From Candidatus Pseudomonas phytovorans (GTDB lineage: Bacteria; Pseudomonadota; Gammaproteobacteria; Pseudomonadales; Pseudomonadaceae): a stretch of 64,000 nucleotides of DNA. Below, one piece after another: positions 42,301 to 51,228 of this stretch (position 1 is its first letter; each line of letters begins with the position of its first letter). The stretch spans positions 2,082,001 to 2,146,000 of the forward strand of contig CP119325.1 in NCBI GenBank assembly GCA_029202525.1, read 5' to 3'. The notes under the pieces were generated by a model. That model was not told where the DNA came from, made no database searches, and was given only the letters and a program-made list of their open reading frames with translations. Made by a program: the position numbers and the translations under genes.

Positions 42301-42327
42301 GTGGTGTTGCAGTACGCCCAGCGTTAA
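39307..42327 (+). CDS. ydiJ: YdiJ-type FAD-binding dehydrogenase / Fe-S oxidoreductase
   Basis: 1006 residues, a natural fusion. The N-terminal half is a GlcD-like FAD domain (TPRGGGTGTNGQSLTDGIVVDLSRHMN, then STSNRATVGGMINTDASGQGS) with its oxidase C domain. A 4Fe-4S ferredoxin segment follows (CLACKSCAGQCPIKVNVPDF, about 664-683), then a CCG-type domain near the end (EATGCCGMSGTYGHEA). E. coli YdiJ is a D-2-hydroxyglutarate dehydrogenase; that is the likely activity, with D-lactate or glycolate as alternatives. Electrons would pass to the membrane chain. Confidence 0.85.
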   Translation: MIAQLPTVAPSANYPEFLEALRNSGFRGQISADYGTRTVLATDNSIYQRLPQAAVFPLDADDVARVAALMGEARFQDVKLTPRGGGTGTNGQSLTDGIVVDLSRHMNKILEINVEERWVRVQAGTVKDQLNAALKPYGLFFAPELSTSNRATVGGMINTDASGQGSCTYGKTRDHVLELHSVLLGGERLHSLPIDDAALEQACAAPGRVGEVYRMARDIQETQAELIETTFPKLNRCLTGYDLAHLRDEQGRFNLNSVLCGAEGSLGYVVEAKLNVLPIPRYAVLVNVRYASFMDALRDANALMAHKPLSIETVDSKVLMLAMKDIVWHSVAEYFPADPERPTLGINLVEFCGDEPAEVNARVQAFVEHLQADASVERLGHTLAEGAKAVTRVYVMRKRSVGLLGNVEGEVRPQPFVEDTAVPPEQLADYIADFRALLDGYGLAYGMFGHVDAGVLHVRPALNMKDPAQAALVKPISDAVAALTKSYGGLLWGEHGKGLRSEYVPEYFGELYPALQRLKGAFDPHNQLNPGKICTPPGSAEGLTPVDGVTLRGDLDRTIDERVWQDFPSAVHCNGNGACYNYDPNDAMCPSWKATRERQHSPKGRASLMREWLRLQGEANIDVLAAARNKVSWLKGLPARLRNNRERSQGQEDFSHEVYDAMAGCLACKSCAGQCPIKVNVPDFRSRFLELYHGRYQRPLRDYLIGSLEFTLPFMARAPGLYNAVMGSKWVSKLLADKVGMVDSPLISRFNFQATLSRCRVGVATVPALRELTPAQRERSIVLVQDAFTRYFETPLLSAFIDLAHRLGHRVFLAPYSANGKPLHVQGFLGAFAKAAIRNATQLKALADCGVPLVGLDPAMTLVYRQEYQKVPGLNGCPQVLLPQEWLMDVLPEQAPTAPGNFRLMAHCTEKTNVPTSTKQWEQVFARLGLKLVTEATGCCGMSGTYGHEARNQETSRTIFEQSWATKLDKEGEPLATGYSCRSQVKRMTERKMRHPLEVVLQYAQR

Positions 42328-42340
42328 CGTTCAGGGCCTC

Positions 42341-42447
42341 GGGGGCTGCTTTGCAGCCCATCGCAGGCAAGCCAGCTCCTACAGGGATCGCGTCAATCTG
42401 GGTTGACGCGGTCCCTGTAGGAGCGGGTTTACCCGCGAAAGGGCCGG
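42341..42447. repeat. REP pair (REPIN), variant form
   Basis: The left arm CGCAGGCAAGCCAGCTCCTACAGGGATCGCGTCAA pairs with the right TTGACGCGGTCCCTGTAGGAGC, giving a long central stem, then GGGTTTACCCGCGAAAGG. It uses CTCCTACAGG in place of CTCCCACAGG. Between the convergent ydiJ and MFS genes. Confidence 0.8.
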
Positions 42448-42464
42448 TTCAGGCTGTACAAGAG

Positions 42465-43664
42465 TCAGGCTTCTGGTGCGCGATCTCGATGCCGCCGCGC
42501 CTTCCTGTACAGATACAAACTCAACACCAGCCCGCAAGCCGCCGCCGCCGCCGCAAACAGAAACATCGAAGCAAACCCGAACCCCGCCGCCACCGCGCCC
42601 ACCAGTGGCCCCGTCACTCCCAGCGACAAATCGATGAACAGCGAATACGCTCCCACTGCCGCCCCGCGGTTGGCCGCTGACACCTGATTCACCGCCTCCA
42701 CGCCCAAGGCCGGGAACACCAGCGAGAAACCAAACCCACTCAGTGCTGCACCCGCCAAGGCCATTTCGGCGCTGGGTGCCAGCCACAACATCAGCAGCCC
42801 GAGTGTTTCTACCGACAGGCAAGCGATTGCCACGCGAAACCCGCCAATCCGGTTGATCAGGTTGCCGAACAGCAGCCGCGCACTGATGAAGCTGGCGCCG
42901 AACAGGCTCAGGGTCAGTGCGGCATTGGCCCACCCCTGGCTGGCGTAATACAGGGTGATGAACGTGGCAATGGTGCCAAAGCCGATCGAGCCCAGGGCCA
43001 GCCCCGAGCCATGCGGGAACACCTTGCCCAGCACCCGCAGGAACGGCAGGCGTACACCGCTGACAACGGGCGCAGCCTGTTTGGGCCAAGCCAGCAGCAG
43101 GCCGAGTATACACAGCAGGATAATGCTCACACCCATGCTCCACAGCCCCAGGCCCTTGACCATCAGCACGCCCAGCGGGGCGCCGATGGCCAGTGCGCCA
43201 TAGCTGGCGATCCCATTCCAGGAGATGACTTTGGCCGTGTTGGAGGCGCCTACCCGGCCAATCCCCCAGCCAATCGCGCCCGAGCCCACCAGGCTTTCAG
43301 CGCTGCCCAGTACCAGGCGGCCGATCAGCAGGCAGGCCAGGCTCAGCCAGGGCAGGTGTGTAAGGAAGGCGCAGGCCAACATGAACACGCCGCTGAGGCC
43401 ACAGCCGGCAAGGCCGTACATCACGGCTTTCTTGCTGCCGTGGTTATCGATGATGCGGCTGGCGGTAGGGCGGCTGAGCAGGGTGGCGAGGTACTGCACG
43501 CTGATCACCAGGCCGGCGACCACGGTGCTGAAGCCCAGATCGTTGTGCACATAGCCGGGCAACACGGCCAGTGGAATGCCGATGTTCAGGTAGCCGATGA
43601 AGGTGAAGAGGACGATGGAGACGACTTGCAGGGTGACCGCAAGGGGGCGCGGTGAGTCGGGCAT
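42465..43664 (-). CDS. MFS transporter (YhhS/YfcJ type)
   Basis: 399 residues with twelve helices. GYLNIGIPLAVLPGYVHNDLGFSTVVAGLVISVQYLATLLSRPTASRIIDNHGSKKAVMYGL contains the family's first motif-A loop, and GSAESLVGSGAIGWGIGRVG the second. These are drug- or arabinose-type exporters with unclear natural substrates. It ends in a basic tail (RKARRHRDRAPEA). Upstream lies the small acidic gene at 43755-43883 on the same strand. Confidence 0.82.
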   Translation of the reverse strand: MPDSPRPLAVTLQVVSIVLFTFIGYLNIGIPLAVLPGYVHNDLGFSTVVAGLVISVQYLATLLSRPTASRIIDNHGSKKAVMYGLAGCGLSGVFMLACAFLTHLPWLSLACLLIGRLVLGSAESLVGSGAIGWGIGRVGASNTAKVISWNGIASYGALAIGAPLGVLMVKGLGLWSMGVSIILLCILGLLLAWPKQAAPVVSGVRLPFLRVLGKVFPHGSGLALGSIGFGTIATFITLYYASQGWANAALTLSLFGASFISARLLFGNLINRIGGFRVAIACLSVETLGLLMLWLAPSAEMALAGAALSGFGFSLVFPALGVEAVNQVSAANRGAAVGAYSLFIDLSLGVTGPLVGAVAAGFGFASMFLFAAAAAACGLVLSLYLYRKARRHRDRAPEA

Positions 43665-43754
43665 GGGGGCCTACGTGGGTTCAGGACGGTGTGAAAACGT
43701 GATGACGGGGGTAGCCCGCAGGTCAGCCGTTTTCACACAGTCGGGGATGCGCAG

Positions 43755-43883
43755 TTATTCCTGGTCAGCGCTGGATTGATCGTCACCATCCTGCTCGACG
43801 GCAGCAGCCGGTTCGGCGTGAACGGTCACGGATGGCTCTTCTGGGTTCAGGCTTGGGAAGGGAAGATTCGGGATCTCGTGCAT
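43755..43883 (-). CDS. Small acidic hypothetical protein (42 residues)
   Basis: The product starts MHEIPNLPFPSLNPEEPSV and ends DDQSSADQE. A strong GAGGA SD is 8-9 bases before the ATG at 43883. It is proline-rich at the N-terminus and acidic at the C-terminus, without membrane segments, and I do not recognise it. The gene lies alone between MFS and phhB, on their strand, with no terminator hairpin of its own visible. Translation looks likely from the SD; function unknown. Confidence 0.5.
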   Translation of the reverse strand: MHEIPNLPFPSLNPEEPSVTVHAEPAAAVEQDGDDQSSADQE

Positions 43884-44037
43884 CTCGTCGTTCCTCGCAA
43901 GTGTGAGTGAAAAGTCTGCGCCAGGCGCGTTTGGAAGCTTCGCAAAGCTGGGGCAGGATACACAAGTCTGGATGACAGTTTGGATTTTTTCCCGGTCGCT
44001 TGTCGGGTTTGCGGGCGAACAGCGCACATTTTGCCCA

Positions 44038-44063
44038 CAAAAAAAGGGCCTTTCGGCCCTTTG
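44038..44063 (-). terminator. Rho-independent terminator of phhAB
   Basis: On the minus strand, AAAGGGCC-GAAA-GGCCCTTTTTTT lies 11 bases after the phhB stop, ending in a T run. Confidence 0.9.
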
Positions 44064-44073
44064 TTCTCAGTGG

Positions 44074-44430
44074 TTACTTACGGCCTTCTGCCGTTTCCGC
44101 AACCTTGTCAGTACGCGCGCACATGATGAAGTCGTTGCGGTGCAGGCCTTTGATCGAGTGGCTCCACCAGGTCACGGTAACCTTGCCCCATTCAGTCATC
44201 AGGCCCGGGTGGTGGCCTTCGGCCTCGGCGATTTCGCCGACGGCATTGGTGAACGCCAAGGCGTGCTTGAAGTTCTTGAACAGGAACACGCGCTCAAGCT
44301 CCATGTGGCCGTCACGCACTTCGATGTTCCAGTCCGGGATTTCGCGAATCAGCTCGGCCAGCTCTTCGTCGGTGACTTTCGGTGCGTCGGCGCGGCAGGC
44401 TTCGCAGTGGGCTTGGTTCAAGGCATTCAT
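44074..44430 (-). CDS. phhB: Pterin-4a-carbinolamine dehydratase
   Basis: 118 residues. Dehydrates the 4a-hydroxy-tetrahydropterin made by phenylalanine hydroxylase, so that the cofactor can be reused. The active-site pattern EGHHPGLMTEWGKVTVTWWSHSIKGLHRNDF, with three His residues, is diagnostic. The ATG at 44430 gives the usual length; the frame extends 11 codons upstream. It is 40 bases downstream of phhA and followed by the terminator, so phhA-phhB form one unit. Confidence 0.93.
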   Translation of the reverse strand: MNALNQAHCEACRADAPKVTDEELAELIREIPDWNIEVRDGHMELERVFLFKNFKHALAFTNAVGEIAEAEGHHPGLMTEWGKVTVTWWSHSIKGLHRNDFIMCARTDKVAETAEGRK

Positions 44431-44469
44431 GAGGTGTTTTCCGGTTCGAGTTATTATCGGCAAGGTCGC

Positions 44470-45258
44470 TCAGGCGGCGACCTTGGGTGGAAACTTCGGT
44501 GCGTGCAGGCCCAGCTGCATGGCTTGATGGACCATGCCCATGATGTCTTCGTGGGCCAGGTCGAACAGGCGCTTCATGTTCGGCAGCACGAAGTACACCG
44601 GCTGCAGGATGTCGATGCGGTACGGCGTGCGCATGGCTTCTATCGGGTCGAAGGCCTGGTGTTCAGGCTCGCCAGACAGACTGTAGACGGTCTCCTTCGG
44701 CGACGAGAGGATGCCGCCACCATAGATCTTGCGACCCTGCGGGGTTTCCATCAGGCCAAACTCGATGGTCATCCAGTACAGGCGCGCCAGGTACACGCGT
44801 TGTTCCTTGGTCGCGGCCAGGCCGAGCTTGCCGTAGGTGTGGGTGAACTCGGCGAACCACGGGTTGGTCAGCAGCGGGCAGTGGCCGAAGATCTCGTGGA
44901 AGATATCGGGCTCTTGCAGGTAGTCCAGCTCTTGTGCGGTGCGGATGAAGGTGGCAACCGGGAAGCGCTTGCTGGCCAGCAGTTCGAAGAAGGTCTGGAA
45001 GGGGATCAGTGCGGGTACCCGGGCAACTTGCCAGCCGGTGGTGGCACCCAGCACCTTGTTGACTTCGCCCAGTTGCGGAATACGGTCATGGGGCAGCTTG
45101 AGCTGATCGATGCCGTCCAGGTATTCCTGGCACGCGCGGCCTTCGATCACTTTCAGCTGGCGGGTGATCAGGGTGTTCCATACCGCATGCTCTTGCTGCG
45201 GGTAATCGATAAAACCATGCGCATCGGGCTCGCGTGCCACGTATTGCGTCTGTTTCAT
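44470..45258 (-). CDS. phhA: Phenylalanine 4-hydroxylase
   Basis: 262 residues, the bacterial monomeric form without an ACT domain. Converts phenylalanine to tyrosine with O2 and tetrahydropterin. Iron ligands are H121 and H126 (DIFHEIFGHCPLL) and E166 (YWMTIEFGL). The ATG at 45258 has an AGGAG SD. It is divergent from phhR; PhhR-type boxes stand in the intergenic region. The product feeds the homogentisate pathway, which is not in this window. Confidence 0.95.
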   Translation of the reverse strand: MKQTQYVAREPDAHGFIDYPQQEHAVWNTLITRQLKVIEGRACQEYLDGIDQLKLPHDRIPQLGEVNKVLGATTGWQVARVPALIPFQTFFELLASKRFPVATFIRTAQELDYLQEPDIFHEIFGHCPLLTNPWFAEFTHTYGKLGLAATKEQRVYLARLYWMTIEFGLMETPQGRKIYGGGILSSPKETVYSLSGEPEHQAFDPIEAMRTPYRIDILQPVYFVLPNMKRLFDLAHEDIMGMVHQAMQLGLHAPKFPPKVAA

Positions 45259-45376
45259 GAGGCTCTCCTGGTGAGGGCTTTCTTGTTATGTGCAGGACAT
45301 GACTAAGAAATATCCCTTCGCTCGCCGCTTTGCACGAGGGCGAGCAGCTATGGTCAGGGCGTGACAGCCTCATTTT

Positions 45377-45394
45377 CGTAACGATAATTTTACA
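45377..45394. promoter_or_regulatory. PhhR box upstream of phhA
   Basis: CGTAAC-GATAAT-TTTACA against TGTAAA-N6-TTTACA: the right half is perfect and the left matches 4 of 6. It is ~120 bases before the phhA ATG. A second, weaker candidate is TGTCAG-CTTATC-TTTACG at 45450-45467, nearer phhR. Confidence 0.5.
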
Positions 45395-45513
45395 AAAATA
45401 CCTGGGTATCGGAAAATCCGAGGGATATGGCTGATGGTTGCGCTGTTTTTGTCAGCTTATCTTTACGAATTTTCTGCGCTGTGTTGAAAAACATTGGCGC
45501 TTCGAGAACCCAC

Positions 45514-47073
45514 ATGCGTATCAAAGTGCATTGCCAGAACCGTATTGGCATCCTGCGCGACATCCTCAACCTGCTGGTGGAATACGGCATCAACGTGCTG
45601 CGCGGCGAAGTGGGTGGCGACCATGGCAACGCCATCTACCTGCACTGCCCGAACCTGATCAACCTGCAGTTCCAGGCCTTGCGCCCGAAGTTCGAGGCGA
45701 TTGCCGGCGTATTTGGCGTCAAACGCGTGGGCCTGATGCCCAGTGAGCGCCGGCACATGGAGCTGAATGCACTGTTGGGGGCGCTGGATTTCCCGGTGCT
45801 GTCGATCGACATGGGCGGCAGCATCGTCGCGGCCAACCGCTCCGCTGCACAGTTGCTGGGGGTGCGAGTGGACGAGGTGCCCGGCATGCCGCTGGCGCGC
45901 TATGTCGAAGACTTCGACCTGCCGGAGCTGGTACGGGCCAACAAGTCGCGTATCAATGGCATGCGTATCAAGGTCAAAGGTGACGTGTTCCTGGCCGATA
46001 TTGCGCCATTGCAGTCCGAACATGATGAGAGCGAGGCGCTGGCCGGTGCTGTGCTTACCCTGCACCGCGCAGACCGCATCGGCGAGCGTATCTACAACGT
46101 GCGCAAGCAGGAACTGCGTGGCTTCGACAGCATCTTCCAGAGCTCCCGGGTGATGGCCGCCGTGGTGCGTGAAGCGCGGCGCATGGCGCCGCTGGATGCG
46201 CCGTTGCTGATCGAGGGCGAAACCGGCACCGGCAAGGAGTTGCTCGCGCGCGCCTGCCATCTGGCCAGCCCGCGCGGCCAGTCGCCGCTGATGGCGCTCA
46301 ATTGCGCCGGATTGCCCGAGTCGATGGCTGAGACCGAGCTATTCGGTTATGGCCCCGGGGCATTTGAAGGGGCGCGGGCCGAGGGCAAACTGGGGCTGCT
46401 GGAGCTGACCGCAGGCGGCACGTTGTTCCTTGACGGGGTAGGGGAGATGAGCCCGCGCCTGCAAGTGAAGTTGCTGCGCTTTCTGCAGGACGGCTGCTTC
46501 CGCCGGGTCGGCAGCGATGAAGAGGTGTACCTGGATGTGCGGGTGATTTGCGCGACCCAGGTGGATTTGTCCGAGTTGTGTGCCCGTGGCGAATTTCGCC
46601 AGGACCTGTATCACCGCCTCAACGTATTGTCGCTGCACATTCCGCCCTTGCGTGAATGCATGGATGGGCTGGAAGGCCTGGTGCAACACTTTCTCGATCA
46701 GGCCAGCCGGCAGATCGGCTGCGCCCTGCCACGCCTCGCGCCGACGGCGATGGACAAACTTGGGCAATACCATTGGCCGGGCAATGTAAGGCAGTTGGAA
46801 AACGTGTTGTTCCAGGCGGTTTCTTTATGTGAAGGCGGCGTGGTCAAGAGCGAGCATATTCGCTTGCCGGATTATGGTGTACGGCAGCCGTTGGGTGAGT
46901 TTTCGCTGGAAGGGGATCTTTCGCAGATTGTCGGACGCTTTGAAAAAGCCGTGCTGGAAAGTTTGATGGGGGAGTTTTCGAGTAGTCGTGCGTTAGGGAA
47001 AAGACTGGGTGTTTCGCACACGACGATTGCCAACAAGTTAAGGGACTATTCCTTAGGTAAGTCGGCAGATTAA
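45514..47073 (+). CDS. phhR: Aromatic amino-acid responsive regulator PhhR (TyrR family)
   Basis: 519 residues. An ACT domain (about 1-75: MRIKVHCQNRIGILRDILNLL) and a PAS-like domain (about 80-190) precede an AAA+ domain with Walker A GETGTGKE (235-242); a C-terminal HTH ends the protein (RALGKRLGVSHTTIANKLRDY). In place of the sigma-54 loop GAFTGA it reads GAFEGA near residue 283, as in regulators that act with sigma-70. Binds phenylalanine/tyrosine and activates phhAB. The ATG at 45514 has a weak GAGA SD; the longer frame crosses the promoter. Confidence 0.93.
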   Translation: MRIKVHCQNRIGILRDILNLLVEYGINVLRGEVGGDHGNAIYLHCPNLINLQFQALRPKFEAIAGVFGVKRVGLMPSERRHMELNALLGALDFPVLSIDMGGSIVAANRSAAQLLGVRVDEVPGMPLARYVEDFDLPELVRANKSRINGMRIKVKGDVFLADIAPLQSEHDESEALAGAVLTLHRADRIGERIYNVRKQELRGFDSIFQSSRVMAAVVREARRMAPLDAPLLIEGETGTGKELLARACHLASPRGQSPLMALNCAGLPESMAETELFGYGPGAFEGARAEGKLGLLELTAGGTLFLDGVGEMSPRLQVKLLRFLQDGCFRRVGSDEEVYLDVRVICATQVDLSELCARGEFRQDLYHRLNVLSLHIPPLRECMDGLEGLVQHFLDQASRQIGCALPRLAPTAMDKLGQYHWPGNVRQLENVLFQAVSLCEGGVVKSEHIRLPDYGVRQPLGEFSLEGDLSQIVGRFEKAVLESLMGEFSSSRALGKRLGVSHTTIANKLRDYSLGKSAD

Positions 47074-47109
47074 AGCGGGTAATTAATAGCCTGTTAATCT
47101 TGTGCAATA

Positions 47110-47196
47110 TTCTTCGCGGGCTTGCCCGCTCCCACAGGTATTGCACGGTACTTGAAAACTGTGCGGTACCTGTGGGAGCGGGCAAGCCCGCGAAGG
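47110..47196. repeat. REP pair (REPIN)
   Basis: Cores GCGGGCTTGCCCGC and GCGGGCAAGCCCGC, with arms CTCCCACAGG/CCTGTGGGAG. Between phhR and the convergent DUF2790 gene. Confidence 0.85.
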
Positions 47197-47223
47197 GCCC
47201 CGCAGGGGCCCCAATCTCAAGGA

Positions 47224-47478
47224 TTAGCCGTTAGAGCAGCCGTTCCCCATCACGCGGTATTCGAGAATGTGCTTCTGGCCTTGGGAGTCCTCATAGGTCA
47301 TGCGCGCTGGCACGACTTCGCACACATTGGGCACTTCGCTCATGGAAATGACGCGGGCAATGTCCAGGTGCTGCGAGTAACTGTACTGTTCAACCGGAAT
47401 CTGCTCGGCATCTTTGGCTTCGCCGGCCATCGCCGCGCCGCAAAGACTGCCAAGTACCAATACCAGTAAAGCTTTCAT
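47224..47478 (-). CDS. DUF2790 secreted protein
   Basis: 84 residues. A signal peptide (MKALLVLVLGSLCGAAMA) precedes a small domain with YSYSQHLDIARVISMSEVPNVCEVVPARMTYEDSQG, characteristic of DUF2790 proteins, widespread in Pseudomonas with no known function. Two Cys (VCEVV and NGCSNG) are likely to form a disulfide in the periplasm. A small stand-alone gene. Confidence 0.8.
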   Translation of the reverse strand: MKALLVLVLGSLCGAAMAGEAKDAEQIPVEQYSYSQHLDIARVISMSEVPNVCEVVPARMTYEDSQGQKHILEYRVMGNGCSNG

Positions 47479-47876
47479 TTTCTATTTACCTGTCTAAGGT
47501 CGTGAGGGGGCACGCGGCGCTTATGGCGCCGCGAGTACAGCGAGTTTTAACTATCGGGATTAGAGGGAGATTAACGCTTGCCTTCGTGGGGGCTGTTACC
47601 AGTTGTTAATCGCCTTGCCGTTGCTGGCGAGGTGAATTTTAGGGCGGTGGCCAAGGCTGAAACAGTGGGTCTTTTGATAAAGTGTTTTGACAGAATCTGT
47701 AACAATCCTGTGTTAACCCCCTTCTATTTTTCGCGCCGCAGGCTGTAACCCCCGAGCTAGAGGGCTTTGCCGGAACGGGCGTACCAAATTACTACCAACG
47801 TCGAATGGCTTTTGTCGCTCTGGTACAGTTACAAACGGTTCCATACAAAAACAACTATTACACCGAGGTAACACAG
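47479..47876 (+). promoter_or_regulatory. Region upstream of acetyl-CoA synthetase
   Basis: About 400 bp without a convincing ORF. A possible sigma-70 promoter is TTGACA (47687-47692), 18 bp, TGTTAA (47711-47716), which would leave a ~155-base leader before the acsA ATG. A short in-frame extension (24 codons, from 47805) exists but has no SD. No operator could be assigned. Confidence 0.4.
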
Positions 47877-49838
<1,962 letters not shown>

Positions 49839-49887
49839 TAGCAGCTGTGAACCCGCTCCCACAGGGAATGCGCAGGCCCAGCAAGAG

Positions 49888-49921
49888 GAAAAACCCCGCC
49901 CGGGCAACCGGCGGGGTTTTT
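49888..49921 (+). terminator. Rho-independent terminator of acsA
   Basis: AAAAACCCCGCC...GGCGGGGTTTTT, about 50 bases after the stop. A solitary REP half (CCCGCTCCCACAGGG) lies between the stop and this stem. Confidence 0.9.
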
Positions 49922-50354
49922 GCTTTATTGTTACCCGACATTCATCGGTAACTGTTCTGTCACCGGTCCCGCACGCGTTCGGGGCGCGAAGAAACAAATC
50001 CGACCCGTTTCGGTGCATTTGCGTTGCCATTTTGTGCAACACAGCACGCTACACTTGCCGTAGTACAAGGCTTTGCCAATAATAGGCCCAGGAATTGCTA
50101 GGTCTATAGGTTCTATTTCTTGCGCTTTTGCATATTTTGCATTGGCTGTCAACATCGCCCATAGCGGTTTCAAGCGCTTCTGTAAGTAGTTGTCGCTTTG
50201 AAGAAATATCGACTACCGGGCTGTCGCTAAAATGCCACTCACTCGCTCGTGGTCTGCGGCCTTGGTCGAACCCTGCGCGGCTCGCGTTGTACCCATTCGC
50301 ATATCGGGCAGTTGTTACCTGCCTTGTATTGCCCCGTACCGATGGAGTTACCTG
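49922..50354 (+). promoter_or_regulatory. Upstream region of the aot operon with ArgR-type half-sites
   Basis: About 430 bp without an ORF. TGTCGC-TTTGAAGA-AA (50191-50206) matches the P. aeruginosa ArgR half-site TGTCGC-N8-AA exactly; a second TGTCGC is at 50222, 31 bp on. They lie 130-165 bases before the aotJ ATG. The second copy lacks the AA at the N8 position. Promoter boxes not fixed. Confidence 0.5.
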
Positions 50355-51140
50355 ATGAAGAAGCTCGCACTGCTTGGCGCCCTGGCGCTGTCTGTGTTTT
50401 CCCTGGTGTCGCAGGCCGATGAAAAACCACTGAAAATCGGCATTGAAGCCGCCTATCCACCCTTCGCCTTCAAGCAGCCCGATGGCAGCATCGCCGGTTT
50501 CGACTACGACATCGGCAACGCCCTGTGCGAACAGATGAAAACCAAGTGCACCTGGGTCGAGCAGGAGTTCGACGGCCTGATCCCGGCGCTGAAGGTGCGC
50601 AAGATCGACGCGATCCTGTCGTCCATGTCGATCACGGATGACCGTAAGAAGTCGGTCGACTTCACCAATCGCTACTACCTGACCCCGGCCCGCCTGGTCA
50701 TGAAGGACGGCACCGCTGTCAGCGAAAGCCTGGATGAGCTGAAAGGCAAGAAGATCGGCGTGCAGCGTGGTTCGATCCACGACCGCTTCGCCAAGGAAGT
50801 GCTGGGCGCCAAAGGTGCCACCGTGGTGCCTTACGGCACCCAGAACGAAATCTACCTGGACGTGGCTGCTGGCCGCCTCGACGGCACCGTGGCTGACGCC
50901 ACCCTGCTGGAAGACGGTTTCCTCAAGACCGACGCCGGCAAGGGCTTTGCCTTCGTAGGCCCGGCCTTCACCGACGCCAAGTACTTCGGTGACGGCATCG
51001 GCATTGCCGTGCGTAAGGGTGACAAGGAAAACCTCGACCGCATCAACGCAGCCATCGCTGCCATCCGTGCCAACGGCAAGTACAAAGAAATCGAGCAGAA
51101 GTACTTCAACTTCGACATCTACGGTCCAGACTCGAACTAA
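50355..51140 (+). CDS. aotJ: Arginine/ornithine-binding periplasmic protein AotJ
   Basis: 261 residues. Signal peptide of ~21 residues (ending SQA-DE), then a class III solute-binding fold: LKIGIEAAYPPFAFKQPDGSIAGFDYDIGNALC at the start and the RYYLTPARLVM and RGSIHDRFAKEV segments. It delivers arginine or ornithine to the AotQMP transporter. GGAG SD before the ATG. A 12-bp-stem hairpin after the gene probably lets it be made in excess over the permease. Confidence 0.9.
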   Translation: MKKLALLGALALSVFSLVSQADEKPLKIGIEAAYPPFAFKQPDGSIAGFDYDIGNALCEQMKTKCTWVEQEFDGLIPALKVRKIDAILSSMSITDDRKKSVDFTNRYYLTPARLVMKDGTAVSESLDELKGKKIGVQRGSIHDRFAKEVLGAKGATVVPYGTQNEIYLDVAAGRLDGTVADATLLEDGFLKTDAGKGFAFVGPAFTDAKYFGDGIGIAVRKGDKENLDRINAAIAAIRANGKYKEIEQKYFNFDIYGPDSN

Positions 51141-51161
51141 GACGTCGGGTTTCACCTGTGC

Positions 51162-51200
51162 AATGGTGCAAACAGCAGAGGCTCTGAGGTTTGCACCATT
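51162..51200 (+). terminator. Intercistronic hairpin between aotJ and aotQ
   Basis: AATGGTGCAAAC (51162-51173) pairs perfectly with GTTTGCACCATT (51189-51200), loop 15 bases, followed by TTTC. It is 21 bases after aotJ and 28 before aotQ. It may partly terminate or protect the aotJ message. Confidence 0.75.
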
Positions 51201-51228
51201 TTTCATTCTTTAGGTCGAGGACCTCATC

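Noticed and set aside
46340..46360. phhR as a sigma-54 activator with -24/-12 target promoters
   Set aside because: The loop reads GAFEGA, not GAFTGA, and no TGGCAC-N5-TTGC was seen in the phhA region.
22136..47196. Spaced repeats that could be read as a CRISPR-like array
   Set aside because: The repeats are inverted pairs scattered at gene ends many kilobases apart, not direct repeats with regular spacers, and no cas gene is present.
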